Shown piece after piece: positions 28,011-36,725 of a stretch of 64,000 nt of DNA (position 1 is its first letter; each line of letters opens with the position of its first letter). A program made the translations under genes and the position numbers. The DNA comes from Deltaproteobacteria bacterium (GTDB lineage: Bacteria > Desulfobacterota > Syntrophia > Syntrophales > JACQWR01), in assembly GCA_016209105.1 (NCBI GenBank), contig JACQWR010000006.1, positions 62,001 to 126,000 of the forward strand. The letters are read 5' to 3'. The notes beneath the pieces are model-generated. The model did no database searches. It saw nothing but the letters and a program-made list of their open reading frames with translations, and had not been told where the DNA came from.

Positions 28011-28661
28011 ATGAGTGATATAGGAATCATCAGCAATCTGGTGGGGAACACTTCCCCGAGCGTGACAACAACCGCGAAAGGCATGGGCAAGGAAGATTTT
28101 TTGACAATGCTGATTGCGCAACTGAAGAATCAGGATCCTCTCAATCCGATGAGCGGCACTGATTTCGCGGTGCAACTGGCGCAATTTTCCAGCCTTGAAC
28201 AGCTGTACAATGTCAATAGCCAGCTGGAGACGCTCGGGACGTCTCTCGCATCGTTGACCAATGCCCAACTGGCAAACATGATCGGCAGCGAGGTCACTGC
28301 GAGGGGGAACACGCTTACGGTGGACGGGGCCAGCACCAAGGTAGCTTACAGCTTATCGTCCGATGCCCAAAAAGTAAACGTAACCATATACGACAGCATG
28401 GGGATCCCCGTGAAGACCATAAGTGCGGAAGGTCAGAACGCCGGGTTGAATTCATTAACCTGGGATACCACCAACGTAAAGAGCGGGACCTATACGTTTT
28501 CCGTCTCCGCCGTGGATAGCAACGGCAACTTAGTGCCGGCAAGCACCATGCTGACAGGGAAGGTGATGAGAGTCAATATCAATAATGGGGTGCCTTACCT
28601 CTTTGTGAATGGGCTGAACATTGCTTATGGAGACGTCATTTCCGTGGCGAACCCTATTTGA
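28011..28661 (+). CDS. flgD: Hook capping protein FlgD
   Basis: 216 residues. The N-terminal cap motif GKEDFLTMLIAQLKNQDPLN-P and DFAVQLAQFSSLEQLYNVN are diagnostic. The middle Ig/Tudor-like part includes VNVTIYDSMGIPVKTISAEG and GTYTFSVSA. FlgD caps the growing hook so that FlgE subunits can polymerise. Ribosome-binding site GGAGGGATAAATT before ATG. Followed by flgE after 77 bases. Confidence 0.95.
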   Translation: MSDIGIISNLVGNTSPSVTTTAKGMGKEDFLTMLIAQLKNQDPLNPMSGTDFAVQLAQFSSLEQLYNVNSQLETLGTSLASLTNAQLANMIGSEVTARGNTLTVDGASTKVAYSLSSDAQKVNVTIYDSMGIPVKTISAEGQNAGLNSLTWDTTNVKSGTYTFSVSAVDSNGNLVPASTMLTGKVMRVNINNGVPYLFVNGLNIAYGDVISVANPI

Positions 28662-28738
28662 TTGGAGGAGAAAAGTATTTCTGGAGAGATTTTATTAAGG
28701 TGATTATCAGCGTGATTAAGGGATAGGAGGGAGTAAAA

Positions 28739-30277
28739 ATGGGAAGTGCAGTATGGGCGGGGATATCGGGACTTAGTTCCAGTTCTAAACAGCTGGATGT
28801 TATTGCCAACAACATTGCCAATGTCAATACGATCGGCTACAAGGCGGGCAAGACGTTTTTTGCCGACGTGCTGAGCCAGAGCATATCGGGCGGATCGTCG
28901 GGGTCTATGCAAGTTGGCCGCGGCGTCGAGGTAACGGAAGTGGCGACGCAGTTCAGCTCCGGTTCGTTTGAAACCACAGGCAATGCCACCGACGTCTCCA
29001 TAGACGGCGACGGGTTCTTCATGGTGAACGATGCCGACGGCGGCACGTACTACACGCGGGCCGGTGCCTTCCATATGGATAGCGACGGCTACCTCATTGA
29101 TACCAACGGCTACAAGGTGCAGGGGTACAACTTTTTTGGCTCCAGCCAGAATACCATTACGGATATTTCACTGAAGAATGTCCAGTCGGCGCCGCAGGTG
29201 AGCACGACCTTTTCCATCGGGGCGAATCTCGATGCGGAAACGGTTACCGGCGAAACCTTCAATTCGACACAGACCCTGTACGATTCCCTCGGGGCCAAGC
29301 ACACGCTGGATGTGACGTTCATGAAAACGGAGGCCAACAACTACTGGGGCTATACGGCGAAACTGGACGCGGTGAGCGCTTCGGCACAGACCTATTCGGG
29401 ACTGAAATTTGACACGGACGGGAACCTTGAATATGTATATTCGTCGAGTATCGGCACTCCCACGATAACCACCGCCGGCACGGGAGACGCTACTGCCACG
29501 GTGAACCAGGAAGGACAACTCTATAAGGATACGACAGCCGCAATCGTCCTTACCCGTGGGGCAGACGCCAATACATGGACCATTACCGGTAACGGCGGTT
29601 ACGCGAACATGGCCCTGGACCTGGGGACCGTGGGTGCGGACGATTCGGTGGGGATCGACCTCGACGGCGCCGGGGGCAACGATATAACCTTCGCCCTGTC
29701 CCTGGTATGGGCTGCCGGCGATACCATTTCATTCAGTATTGCCCAGACCGAGGTTGCCCCCGCGGACATCAATATTACTTTTCCGGCGCTTGCCAACGGC
29801 GCCACGATCGGCAGCTCGAATACCGTTAGCTGGGACCTGGCCGGCACCACGGCCCTGAACATCAGCCAGTATGCCAGCACCTCGGTCATGAAGTCGCTCA
29901 GCAACGACGGCTACTCCTCCGGTCTCTTAAAGAGCCTTTCCATAGACAAGGACGGGATCATCGGCGGGTTTTTCACGAACGGCCAGACGTCGAGTCTGGG
30001 TCAGATCGTCCTTGCCGATTTCGACAATCCCTGGGGATTGAAAAAGATGGGCTCCAACCTTTTCGGTGAAACGGTCACTTCCGGGGCGTCAATCAGGAAT
30101 GTCCCCGGCGCGTCCGGCATGGGATCGGTTGCCTCCAACAGCCTGGAAATGTCCAATACCGACGTGGCCACTGAGTTCATCAACATGATCACGGCGCAGA
30201 AGGCGTACCAGGCGAGTGCCAGGGTAGTTACCACGCAGGATACGCTCATGCAGGAACTGATGAACATCAAACGGTAA
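28739..30277 (+). CDS. flgE: Flagellar hook protein FlgE
   Basis: 512 residues. N-terminal rod/hook motif GLSSSSKQLDVIANNIANVN-TIGYKAGKTFFADVLSQS, central hook domains (VDGDGFF-like IDGDGFFMVNDADGGTYYTR, QTLYDSLGAKHTLDVTFMKT) and C-terminal ATEFINMITAQKAYQASARV. Between about residues 235 and 370 there is a Thr/Gly/Ala-rich variable region, the surface-exposed part. Codon use there is more GC-rich than in neighbouring genes. It forms the universal joint. AGGAGGGAG precedes ATG. Confidence 0.96.
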   Translation: MGSAVWAGISGLSSSSKQLDVIANNIANVNTIGYKAGKTFFADVLSQSISGGSSGSMQVGRGVEVTEVATQFSSGSFETTGNATDVSIDGDGFFMVNDADGGTYYTRAGAFHMDSDGYLIDTNGYKVQGYNFFGSSQNTITDISLKNVQSAPQVSTTFSIGANLDAETVTGETFNSTQTLYDSLGAKHTLDVTFMKTEANNYWGYTAKLDAVSASAQTYSGLKFDTDGNLEYVYSSSIGTPTITTAGTGDATATVNQEGQLYKDTTAAIVLTRGADANTWTITGNGGYANMALDLGTVGADDSVGIDLDGAGGNDITFALSLVWAAGDTISFSIAQTEVAPADINITFPALANGATIGSSNTVSWDLAGTTALNISQYASTSVMKSLSNDGYSSGLLKSLSIDKDGIIGGFFTNGQTSSLGQIVLADFDNPWGLKKMGSNLFGETVTSGASIRNVPGASGMGSVASNSLEMSNTDVATEFINMITAQKAYQASARVVTTQDTLMQELMNIKR

Positions 30278-30301
30278 TTTCTCTCAATCGGAGCATATTT
30301 C

Positions 30302-30332
30302 GAAGCACCCGCCCCGACAGGGTGGGTGCTTC
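30302..30332 (+). terminator. Terminator-like hairpin after flgE
   Basis: GAAGCACCC at 30302-30310 pairs perfectly with GGGTGCTTC at 30324-30332, with additional CC/GG pairing possible inside the 13-base loop. It begins 25 bases after the flgE stop. No long T-run follows, so termination may be only partial. Confidence 0.6.
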
Positions 30333-30342
30333 ACGTTGATCT

Positions 30343-30367
30343 GTCAAAGATTTGACTTCTTGTCAAA
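30343..30367. promoter_or_regulatory. Overlapping GTCAAA palindromes upstream of the motA promoter
   Basis: GTCAAAGATTTGAC (30343-30356) is a 14-bp palindrome with two central bases. It overlaps TTTGAC-TTCTT-GTCAAA (30351-30367), a second dyad. The 14-mer resembles the FleQ-type box and the sequence upstream of the pilZ-motAB promoter. It lies 115 bp before the sigma-54 site. Confidence 0.5.
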
Positions 30368-30470
30368 AAAGATCACCCCTGCCTTCCTCAATATTCCTAC
30401 TCCTGCCGGTTGAAATAGATAACTTTCTGTAATTAAATAGCATTTGTATCATAGCAATAAGCCCGTCTTT

Positions 30471-30486
30471 TGGTATGCTATTTGCT
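30471..30486 (+). promoter_or_regulatory. Sigma-54 promoter of motA-motB-motB-fliL and following genes
   Basis: TGGTAT-GCTAT-TTGCT keeps the invariant GG and GC with correct spacing. It lies 75 bp before motA. Confidence 0.7.
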
Positions 30487-30560
30487 ATTTTACAGGAGTT
30501 CGTCCGCCCGTGGAGGTCTGATTAACGGGCAAATTTATAGTCTAACCATGGTGAATATTA

Positions 30561-31346
30561 ATGGATCTGGCAACTATTCTCGGCATTATTGGTGGTTTTT
30601 CTCTGGTTATCGTAGCCATGGCGTCAGGAGGGGGACTGGCATGGTTTCTCGATGGACCCTCCGCCATGATCGTGCTGGGAGGGACGTTCGGCGCCGTACT
30701 TATCAACTACCCCCTTTCCGACATGCTCGGTGTCATTAAGGTCGCAAAAAATGTTTTTCTGAAGAGGGAACAGAAAGTCGGCACGGTAATCCGTCTCTTG
30801 GTGGAGATGTCGAGGGTTTCCCGACGTGACGGACTCCTGGCGCTGCAACAGATGACCCGCAGGGTAAGAGACCCCTTTCTGATCAAGGCCGTTGATCTGA
30901 TGATAGACGGGATTGAGCCAGAAGACATATCCAATATACTGGAAACGGAGATTGATTTTCTTGCGGAGAGACACCGGTTGGGGGCGGAGATATTTAACAC
31001 GATGGGCAACTTTGCTCCGGCGATGGGGATGATGGGTACGCTTATCGGATTGGTGCAAATGCTCATGCAGATGAGCAACCCCAATGCCATTGGGCCGGCG
31101 ATGGCCGTTGCCTTGATTACTACGTTTTATGGGGTCATTCTGGCAAACCTTGTTTTTGTTCCCATCGCGGGCAAGCTGAAGACCCGCAGCGCCCAGGAAC
31201 TGCTGGTAAAGCAACTGATCGTGGACGGCGTTTTGTCTATTCATGCGGGGGATAATCCACGGGTGTTGGAGCAGAAACTTCATTCGTTTATTTCTCCGAA
31301 TGAAAGAAAGTCGGTGTTTCAGAGTGGCGGGACGGAAAAGAAATAG
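30561..31346 (+). CDS. motA: Flagellar stator protein MotA/PomA (first stator set)
   Basis: 261 residues, the shorter PomA-like type. Four membrane helices: ILGIIGGFSLVIVAMASGGG, AMIVLGGTFGAVLINY, then after the cytoplasmic loop FNTMGNFAPAMGMMGTLIGL and GPAMAVALITTFYGVILANL. The loop contains the conserved charged region (LAERHRLGAEIF) that works against FliG. PomA-type sequences often use sodium, but the coupling ion cannot be settled from sequence. Start ATG 30561. The next gene, a MotB homologue, begins inside its 3' end. Confidence 0.94.
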   Translation: MDLATILGIIGGFSLVIVAMASGGGLAWFLDGPSAMIVLGGTFGAVLINYPLSDMLGVIKVAKNVFLKREQKVGTVIRLLVEMSRVSRRDGLLALQQMTRRVRDPFLIKAVDLMIDGIEPEDISNILETEIDFLAERHRLGAEIFNTMGNFAPAMGMMGTLIGLVQMLMQMSNPNAIGPAMAVALITTFYGVILANLVFVPIAGKLKTRSAQELLVKQLIVDGVLSIHAGDNPRVLEQKLHSFISPNERKSVFQSGGTEKK

Positions 31347-32091
31347 GACCGGTGATGAGGCGCCTATTGCCGGGTGGCAGACCATATACTGTTCCCTGGC
31401 CATGATCTTGGTTGTTTTGTTTGTCATGTTGGTCTCTTACTCAAAGCCGGACATGCACAGAATGATGCGCGCGACAAACAGCATAGAGCGCGGCACCGGT
31501 GAAAGGAAGGCGGGATTGCGCGATCAATATGACCTTACAGATGAGAAGGATAAGGGCGCGAAAGATGCTTCCGGCGCCAAGGCAGAAAAATCAAGTGACG
31601 GAAAGGATATTTTTTCCGGCGAGGGGATCGGATCAAGGGCGATAAGCACCGGCATGACTTCCTTAAAAAAAGTCCTGGCGGACAACGGCGCAGAAGAGAG
31701 CGTCACCGTGGAGAAAACGCACCGTGGCTTCAAGGCGGTCTTCAAAAGTACGGCACTGTTTCCCTCGGGAGTGGCGACTGTTGACGCCAAATCCTATCCC
31801 TATCTTGATGAGATCGTAAACATCGCCCAAAAGTCGTCATTTTCCATAAAAGTGGAGGGGCATACGGATAATGTGCCCGTGAGTTTGCCGAAGTTTCCTT
31901 CGAATTGGGAACTCTCCACTTCACGGGCCGTCAATGTGCTCAGATATTTACTGGAAAAGGGAGGGATACCGGCAGAGAGATTGACGGCAGTAGGGTTTGG
32001 CCAGTATCGCCCCATTGTTTCAAATGATACCCCGGAGGGCAGGGAAAAAAATAGAAGGATCGAGATAGTCCTCGAACTGGATAAAACATAG
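31324..32091 (+). CDS. MotB homologue lacking the ion-binding Asp (first of a tandem pair)
   Basis: 255 residues from GTG 31324 (an ATG at 31300 is the alternative; neither has a strong ribosome-binding site, and both lie within motA). One membrane helix, GWQTIYCSLAMILVVLFVML, then a charged linker and an OmpA-like peptidoglycan-binding domain (IKVEGHTDNVPVSLPKFPS, NWELSTSRAVNVLRYLLEKG, NRRIEIVLELD). In MotB/PomB the helix begins Tyr-Ala-Asp and the Asp carries the ion. Here the aligned residues are Tyr22-Cys23-Ser24, so this protein alone should not conduct. The next gene has the Asp. Confidence 0.88.
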   Translation: MAGRKRNRTGDEAPIAGWQTIYCSLAMILVVLFVMLVSYSKPDMHRMMRATNSIERGTGERKAGLRDQYDLTDEKDKGAKDASGAKAEKSSDGKDIFSGEGIGSRAISTGMTSLKKVLADNGAEESVTVEKTHRGFKAVFKSTALFPSGVATVDAKSYPYLDEIVNIAQKSSFSIKVEGHTDNVPVSLPKFPSNWELSTSRAVNVLRYLLEKGGIPAERLTAVGFGQYRPIVSNDTPEGREKNRRIEIVLELDKT

Positions 32092-32177
32092 AGGAATCGG
32101 CATAGGATGTACGGCAATTATTGAAGAAACAGCGCAACAGGAATGGGGGGCGGGTCAATCCAACACAGGCGGGCGAG

Positions 32178-32915
32178 ATGAAGAAAAAGATTCAAACTCA
32201 GGAACGCGACCAGGGCAAGTGGTTGCTTACCTTTAATGACATGATGACCCTGATACTGACATTTTTTGTCATGATCCTGTCCATGTCCGTTATTGACACC
32301 ACGAAAATACAGGGGGCGTCATCATCCGCAAGTAAAGTTTTTGGCCTCCTGGGTGGAGGAGGACAGGGAATTCAAGTGTTCAATCCCTTTGTTTTCTCCG
32401 TGAAGGACCGGGATATAGAACGAGCAAAGAAACAGGCGCGGGAGGGGGGGCAGGAAAGCCAACCGGGCGTTACGGGACCTTTGGCTATGAGAGCCGACTT
32501 GGCTGCCACGCTCAACAAGATACCGGGAATTAAAGCAAGTGTCGTGAATAAGAATGTTTCCCTGTCTCTCGACGAGAACCTTCTGTTTCAATCCGCTTCT
32601 GCAGAGATCAAGAGCGCAGATGATCCCAGTTTGCGCGCCCTGTGTTTGAAATTAAAAGATATTGATGCGTCCGTGAGGGTAGAGGGCAATACCGATGATT
32701 TACCCATAAAGAATGATCAATATCCCTCGAACTGGGAACTTTCCACCGCCCGTGCCGTGAATGTGGTGAAATATCTTATCTCGGCGGGGATAGCCCCCGA
32801 AAGGCTGTCTGCCGTAGGGTACGGCCCTTCAAAACCGGTTGCACAGAACAGTGATGAGCAAAACAGGACACTGAACAGGAGGGTGGACATCGTTTTAACG
32901 TTTGGCGAGAGTTAA
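32178..32915 (+). CDS. motB: Stator protein MotB/PomB with intact ion-binding Asp
   Basis: 245 residues from ATG 32178; a TTG at 32121 would add 19 residues, and neither start has a strong ribosome-binding site. Membrane helix LTFNDMMTLILTFFVMILSM contains Asp21 in the position that carries the ion. The OmpA-like domain follows (VRVEGNTDDLPIKNDQYPS, NWELSTARAVNVVKYLISAG, NRRVDIVLTFGE). Second of a tandem MotB pair behind motA. A heteromeric stator with its Asp-less neighbour is possible. Confidence 0.92.
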   Translation: MKKKIQTQERDQGKWLLTFNDMMTLILTFFVMILSMSVIDTTKIQGASSSASKVFGLLGGGGQGIQVFNPFVFSVKDRDIERAKKQAREGGQESQPGVTGPLAMRADLAATLNKIPGIKASVVNKNVSLSLDENLLFQSASAEIKSADDPSLRALCLKLKDIDASVRVEGNTDDLPIKNDQYPSNWELSTARAVNVVKYLISAGIAPERLSAVGYGPSKPVAQNSDEQNRTLNRRVDIVLTFGES

Positions 32916-32928
32916 GGAGGTATGGATA

Positions 32929-33429
32929 ATGGCAAGAGAAGAAAAGGACGAACAACAGGACGGTGAACAGGAAGCCCCGGCGAAAAAGAAAGGATCTCTC
33001 CTAAAGTGGATAATGATTGGCCTTGTATTGCTGGTTATTGTTGTTGCCGGTACTGTGGGCGGGGTGCTTTATTTCACCAAGTCTTCCGAGGTGAAAAAGC
33101 AACCAGCCGAACAGCAACGTCCCCTGGTGGGCTCAACCTGGGCCATGGAACCTTTTATCGTCAACCTCATGGATAATAACGGCGATAGGTACCTGAAGGC
33201 GGTTGTACAGCTGGAGCTTTCAGATGCTGCCGCGGTGCCTGAACTGGAGCAGTTGAAACCGAAATTACGGGACAATGTCCTGGATCTCCTTTCCGCCAAA
33301 GCCTATAAAGACCTGATGGAAATGGGGGGGAAAGAGCGTCTCCGTGAAGAGATTGCCATGCGTTTGAACAGTTTTTTGACCAAGGGGAAGGTTGTCAAGG
33401 TGTACTTCACGGAATTTGTCATCCAGTGA
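32929..33429 (+). CDS. fliL: Flagellar basal body-associated protein FliL
   Basis: 166 residues from ATG 32929, with AAGGAGGT 10 bases upstream. A cytoplasmic acidic/lysine tail precedes one membrane helix (WIMIGLVLLVIVVAGTVGGV) and the periplasmic FliL domain (MEPFIVNLMDNNGDRYLKAV, VQLELSD, VKVYFTEFVIQ at the end). FliL forms a ring around stator units and stabilises them. It sits between motB and fliM as in many Gram-negative clusters. A second, divergent FliL-like protein is encoded at 44876. Confidence 0.93.
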   Translation: MAREEKDEQQDGEQEAPAKKKGSLLKWIMIGLVLLVIVVAGTVGGVLYFTKSSEVKKQPAEQQRPLVGSTWAMEPFIVNLMDNNGDRYLKAVVQLELSDAAAVPELEQLKPKLRDNVLDLLSAKAYKDLMEMGGKERLREEIAMRLNSFLTKGKVVKVYFTEFVIQ

Positions 33430-33461
33430 TTGAACGGTGCCTTTAATAAAAGGAAGCACGT

Positions 33462-34463
33462 ATGTCGCATGTCTTGTCACAGGAAGAAGTTGATGCCCTC
33501 TTGAGGGGAATATCCGGCGGAGAAATTGAGACCGAAGTTGAGATTAAACATGATCCTTCGGAGATTGTCCCGTATGATCTTACCAGTCAGGACAGGATCA
33601 TTCGCGGGCGCATGCCCACCCTGGAGATGACCAATGAAAAATTCGCCAGGATGTTCAGGGCCACCCTGTCTTCGCTTCTGAGGAAGGTTGTGGGGGTGAG
33701 CGCCATTTCGGTGGACATGATCAAATTTGGGGAATTCCTGAAAACCCTTCCCGTACCCACAAGCCTTCATCTGTTCCGTATGGATCCCATGCGGGGCAAT
33801 GCCATCATTGTCATCGAATCCAAGGTTATATTTACCCTGGTGGATATCATGTTCGGAGGATCGGGAAAAAATCCCTTTAAGATTGAAGGCCGTGAGTTCA
33901 CGGCCATAGAAAACAATCTTATCAAAAAAGTGGTCATGAGCGCCCTTGTTGATCTTGAGAAGTCGTGGAAGGCATTGATTGATTTGAAAGTGACCTATCA
34001 GAGGTCGGAGATCAACCCCCAGTTTGCCCAGATTGTCCCCCCTACCGATGTAGTTGTCGTGGTAAATTTTGAAATTGAAGTGGAGTATTCCACCGGTGTC
34101 ATATCGCTGTGTGTTCCTTACGCCACGCTGGAGCCTATCCGGGAGAAATTGCAGGCCGGTTTCCAGAGCGAACAGCTTGAAGTTGATAAGGCCTGGGTGA
34201 ATAGATTCAGAGACGGTCTGATGCGGTCGAGCATTGATCTGGTGGCCGAACTGGGACGGGTGCAACTCAGCGCCAGGGACGTGGTTAATTTGAAAAAGGG
34301 TGACGTAATTCCCCTTAATCAACACGCGTTTGATCCCCTCGATGTTTTTGTCGAAGGTGTCGTCAAGTTTCGGGGGTATGCCGGGGGTTATAAAGGCAGC
34401 CAGGCGGTACAAATTTCACAGGTAATTATGGGAAAAGAGGGCATCGATTATGGAGCAGAATGA
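33462..34463 (+). CDS. fliM: Flagellar motor switch protein FliM
   Basis: 333 residues. N-terminal CheY-binding peptide LSQEEVDALLRGISGGE, the middle CheC-like domain with the GGSGKNPFKIEGREFTAIE segment that meets FliG, and a C-terminal SpoA domain (DVVNLKKGDVIPLNQHAFDP). Phospho-CheY binding here reverses or stops rotation. It overlaps fliN by 14 bases. Confidence 0.97.
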   Translation: MSHVLSQEEVDALLRGISGGEIETEVEIKHDPSEIVPYDLTSQDRIIRGRMPTLEMTNEKFARMFRATLSSLLRKVVGVSAISVDMIKFGEFLKTLPVPTSLHLFRMDPMRGNAIIVIESKVIFTLVDIMFGGSGKNPFKIEGREFTAIENNLIKKVVMSALVDLEKSWKALIDLKVTYQRSEINPQFAQIVPPTDVVVVVNFEIEVEYSTGVISLCVPYATLEPIREKLQAGFQSEQLEVDKAWVNRFRDGLMRSSIDLVAELGRVQLSARDVVNLKKGDVIPLNQHAFDPLDVFVEGVVKFRGYAGGYKGSQAVQISQVIMGKEGIDYGAE

Positions 34464-34947
34464 AATAGATGCATTGATGACGGACGTAGGCGCCGCCGAG
34501 CTCGCCGCACCGGAGCCGGTGAAGGAGCCGGAGCGGGCCCCGGAACAGGTCAAGGATGAGGAGCTTAGCTGGGACGATGTGAAAGAGGAGCTGGAGCAGG
34601 TAAAATCGGCGACGCCGGCGCCGAAGACGGAAGTCAGTGAGGTTCAGTTCGGGGAGATCAAAAAAAGCGATAAGGCAGGTAAATCTTCGTTTGATCTGGA
34701 CTTTATTCTTGATATTCCGCTGACACTGACGGTGGAACTGGGGAGAAACAAGATGCTCATAAGCGAACTCCTCCAACTGGGACAGGGCTCGGTTCTCGAA
34801 CTGACCAAGCTTGCCGGGGAACCGATGGATATATTTATTAATCAGCGGTTGATTGCCCGTGGTGAGGTTGTGGTCGTGAATGAGAAGTTCGGTGTCCGCC
34901 TGACGGATATCGTTTCCCCGGCGGAACGGGTAAACAGGCTTAAATAA
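34450..34947 (+). CDS. fliN: Flagellar motor switch protein FliN
   Basis: 165 residues. An N-terminal extension of about 75 residues rich in Glu, Pro and Ala begins with EQNEIDALMTDVGAAEL, resembling the CheY-binding peptide of FliM. The C-terminal SpoA domain follows (LDFILDIPLTLTVELGRNKM, LGQGSVLELTKLAGEPMDIF, VVVNEKFGVRLTDI). FliN builds the lower C ring and docks FliH. The start lies inside fliM, implying coupled translation. Confidence 0.95.
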   Translation: MEQNEIDALMTDVGAAELAAPEPVKEPERAPEQVKDEELSWDDVKEELEQVKSATPAPKTEVSEVQFGEIKKSDKAGKSSFDLDFILDIPLTLTVELGRNKMLISELLQLGQGSVLELTKLAGEPMDIFINQRLIARGEVVVVNEKFGVRLTDIVSPAERVNRLK

Positions 34948-35033
34948 AGGCAGGAGTCGCGGCGACAGAGACCCAATGATCTGTTCTGCTCCCCTGTTAA
35001 CATAGTATCCTTTATTTTTTCGTGAGAGGCCAG

Positions 35034-35435
35034 ATGGATTCAATTGCTTTTTTCCCTTCGCTTTTTAAGATGCTGTCGGCTCTTGCCATTGTCTTGGGCA
35101 TAATGATCGGCGGCACGTATTTTATAAAAAAGTTATTATTGCCGACGGCTTCGAACGCGGGTGAGGGAGCGCTCATCAATGTCATTGCAACGCGCTATTT
35201 AGGGCCGAAAAGCAGCATTATGCTGATTGATGTTCTCGGCCAGATCGTGGTGGTCGGCGTTACGGGCAATCAAATGTCGTTCATCACGACGATTTCCGAT
35301 CCTGCCGCCATGGAAAAGTTAAACGGATTAGACAGGAAGGACAGGGAATTTCCGTCACTTATGGAGAGTTTGACTAAATATAGGCAAAAACTGTTGTCCC
35401 GGGGACATGCCGGAAAGGACGGACAGGGGGCATGA
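35034..35435 (+). CDS. fliO: Flagellar biosynthesis protein FliO
   Basis: 133 residues from ATG 35034 (GAGAGG six bases upstream; GTG 35022 is an alternative). A membrane helix (FKMLSALAIVLGIMIGGTYF) precedes a small beta-rich cytoplasmic domain (VIATRYLGPKSSIMLIDVLG, VVVGVTGNQMSFI) typical of FliO/FliZ. It assists assembly of the FliP pore. Its stop overlaps the fliP start. Confidence 0.9.
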   Translation: MDSIAFFPSLFKMLSALAIVLGIMIGGTYFIKKLLLPTASNAGEGALINVIATRYLGPKSSIMLIDVLGQIVVVGVTGNQMSFITTISDPAAMEKLNGLDRKDREFPSLMESLTKYRQKLLSRGHAGKDGQGA

Positions 35436-36208
35436 AGGGCGGCGGAATCATAAAATACCTTTTCTGCGGATTACTTGTCTTCGGGACGTTCGCCTGCTTG
35501 ATCGGCACCGCGTCTGCGGAACCATCCTTGATTCCCAATGTCAGTTTGAATATCGGCGGCACCGGCTCTGATCAATCAGGACGGGCATCCACACTTATAC
35601 AGCTGCTGTTCATTCTTACCGTATTATCCCTGGCGCCTGCCATACTCCTGATGATGACCTCCTTTACCAGGATTATCGTCGTTCTTTCTCTCCTCAGAAA
35701 TGCGCTCGGCACGCAACAGATGCCCGCCAACCAGATTCTCATCGGGCTATCGCTGTTCCTTACCTTTTTCATTATGACGCCGGTCTGGCAGAAGGTGAAT
35801 GAAAACGCCCTGAAGCCTTACTACGAGGAGGAAATATCCGGGGAACAGGCTCTCGATCAGGCCGCTCTGCCCGTAAAAGATTTCATGTTGAAGCAGACCC
35901 GGGAGAAGGACATCGCCCTGTTTGTTAAGATTGCAAGGGAAAAAAGGCCGGAAAAGGCTGCCGACGTTTCTTTGAGCGTGCTGATTCCCGCATTCATTAT
36001 CAGCGAACTGAAGACCGCATTTCAGATCGGCTTTATGATCTATTTGCCTTTCATGGTCATCGACATGGTCGTTTCCAGCGTCCTCCTGTCCATGGGTATG
36101 CTGATGCTTCCCCCCATAATGATGAGCCTGCCCTTTAAGTTGCTCCTTTTTGTGCTGGTTGACGGCTGGTACCTTATTGTGGGTTCGCTGGTACAGAGTT
36201 TCAAATAA
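35432..36208 (+). CDS. fliP: Flagellar export gate protein FliP
   Basis: 258 residues. A cleavable signal peptide ends near GTASAEP (residue 30), and four membrane helices follow, with the strongly conserved TSFTRIIVVLSLLRNALGTQ and AFIISELKTAFQIGFMIYLP. FliP pentamers with FliQ and FliR form the export pore. It overlaps fliO by four bases and is followed by a 174-bp spacer that contains the 75-bp repeat. Confidence 0.97.
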   Translation: MKGGGIIKYLFCGLLVFGTFACLIGTASAEPSLIPNVSLNIGGTGSDQSGRASTLIQLLFILTVLSLAPAILLMMTSFTRIIVVLSLLRNALGTQQMPANQILIGLSLFLTFFIMTPVWQKVNENALKPYYEEEISGEQALDQAALPVKDFMLKQTREKDIALFVKIAREKRPEKAADVSLSVLIPAFIISELKTAFQIGFMIYLPFMVIDMVVSSVLLSMGMLMLPPIMMSLPFKLLLFVLVDGWYLIVGSLVQSFK

Positions 36209-36271
36209 ACTGGAGAAACGCGGCTTCTCCCGGGAAAATCGTTTTTCTCGTGAGGATGGGAAATCCCCTAA

Positions 36272-36346
36272 CCCCGATAAACGGGATACGTGCGCAAGCG
36301 AAATTATTTTCTGCCAGAAAAACGCAGAAAATAATTTCTCACTTAC
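36272..36346 (+). repeat. 75-bp hairpin-forming repeat, copy 1
   Basis: Runs from CCCCGATAAACGGG to CACTTAC. Inside it GAAATTATTTTCTGC and GCAGAAAATAATTTC form a perfect 15-bp stem with a nine-base loop, and CCCG/CGGG a smaller one. The reverse complement occurs at 54646-54720 with 70 of 75 positions identical by my count. Between fliP and fliQ, it may act as an intra-operon hairpin. The two copies in opposite orientation suggest a small non-autonomous mobile repeat. Confidence 0.8.
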
Positions 36347-36382
36347 GAAACAGTTTTTTTACGTTCAGAAGGGAAGTGCTCT

Positions 36383-36652
36383 ATGACAAGTGATTTTGTA
36401 GTGGGGATCATGGCGGAAAGCATTAAGGTTACTCTGCTTGTTTCAGCTCCCGTCCTGATTGTGGGCCTGGTCGTGGGCGTCATTATCAGCCTGTTCCAGG
36501 CTGTGACTCAGATACAGGAAATGACGCTGGTCTTTGTCCCCAAGATTATGGCCGTAATGATAGCGCTTGTGGCGGCCTTGCCGTGGATGCTGAATATTCT
36601 GATTACGTTTACGCACAATCTCTTTTCCAATATCCCGGCATACATAAAGTGA
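36383..36652 (+). CDS. fliQ: Flagellar export gate protein FliQ
   Basis: 89 residues with two membrane helices (VTLLVSAPVLIVGLVVGVII and VPKIMAVMIALVAALPWMLN) joined by the conserved FQAVTQIQEMTLVFVPK. Full normal length. It packs around FliP/FliR in the export gate. The 75-bp repeat lies just before it, yet the gene still has GAAGGGAAG as ribosome-binding site. Confidence 0.96.
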   Translation: MTSDFVVGIMAESIKVTLLVSAPVLIVGLVVGVIISLFQAVTQIQEMTLVFVPKIMAVMIALVAALPWMLNILITFTHNLFSNIPAYIK

Positions 36653-36725
36653 GTGATTGCGGGCTGTGAGGAGAAGGAAATAATGTCCCGGCCCTTTGAC
36701 CGGGAATTTTATTCTTGGCGGCTTT

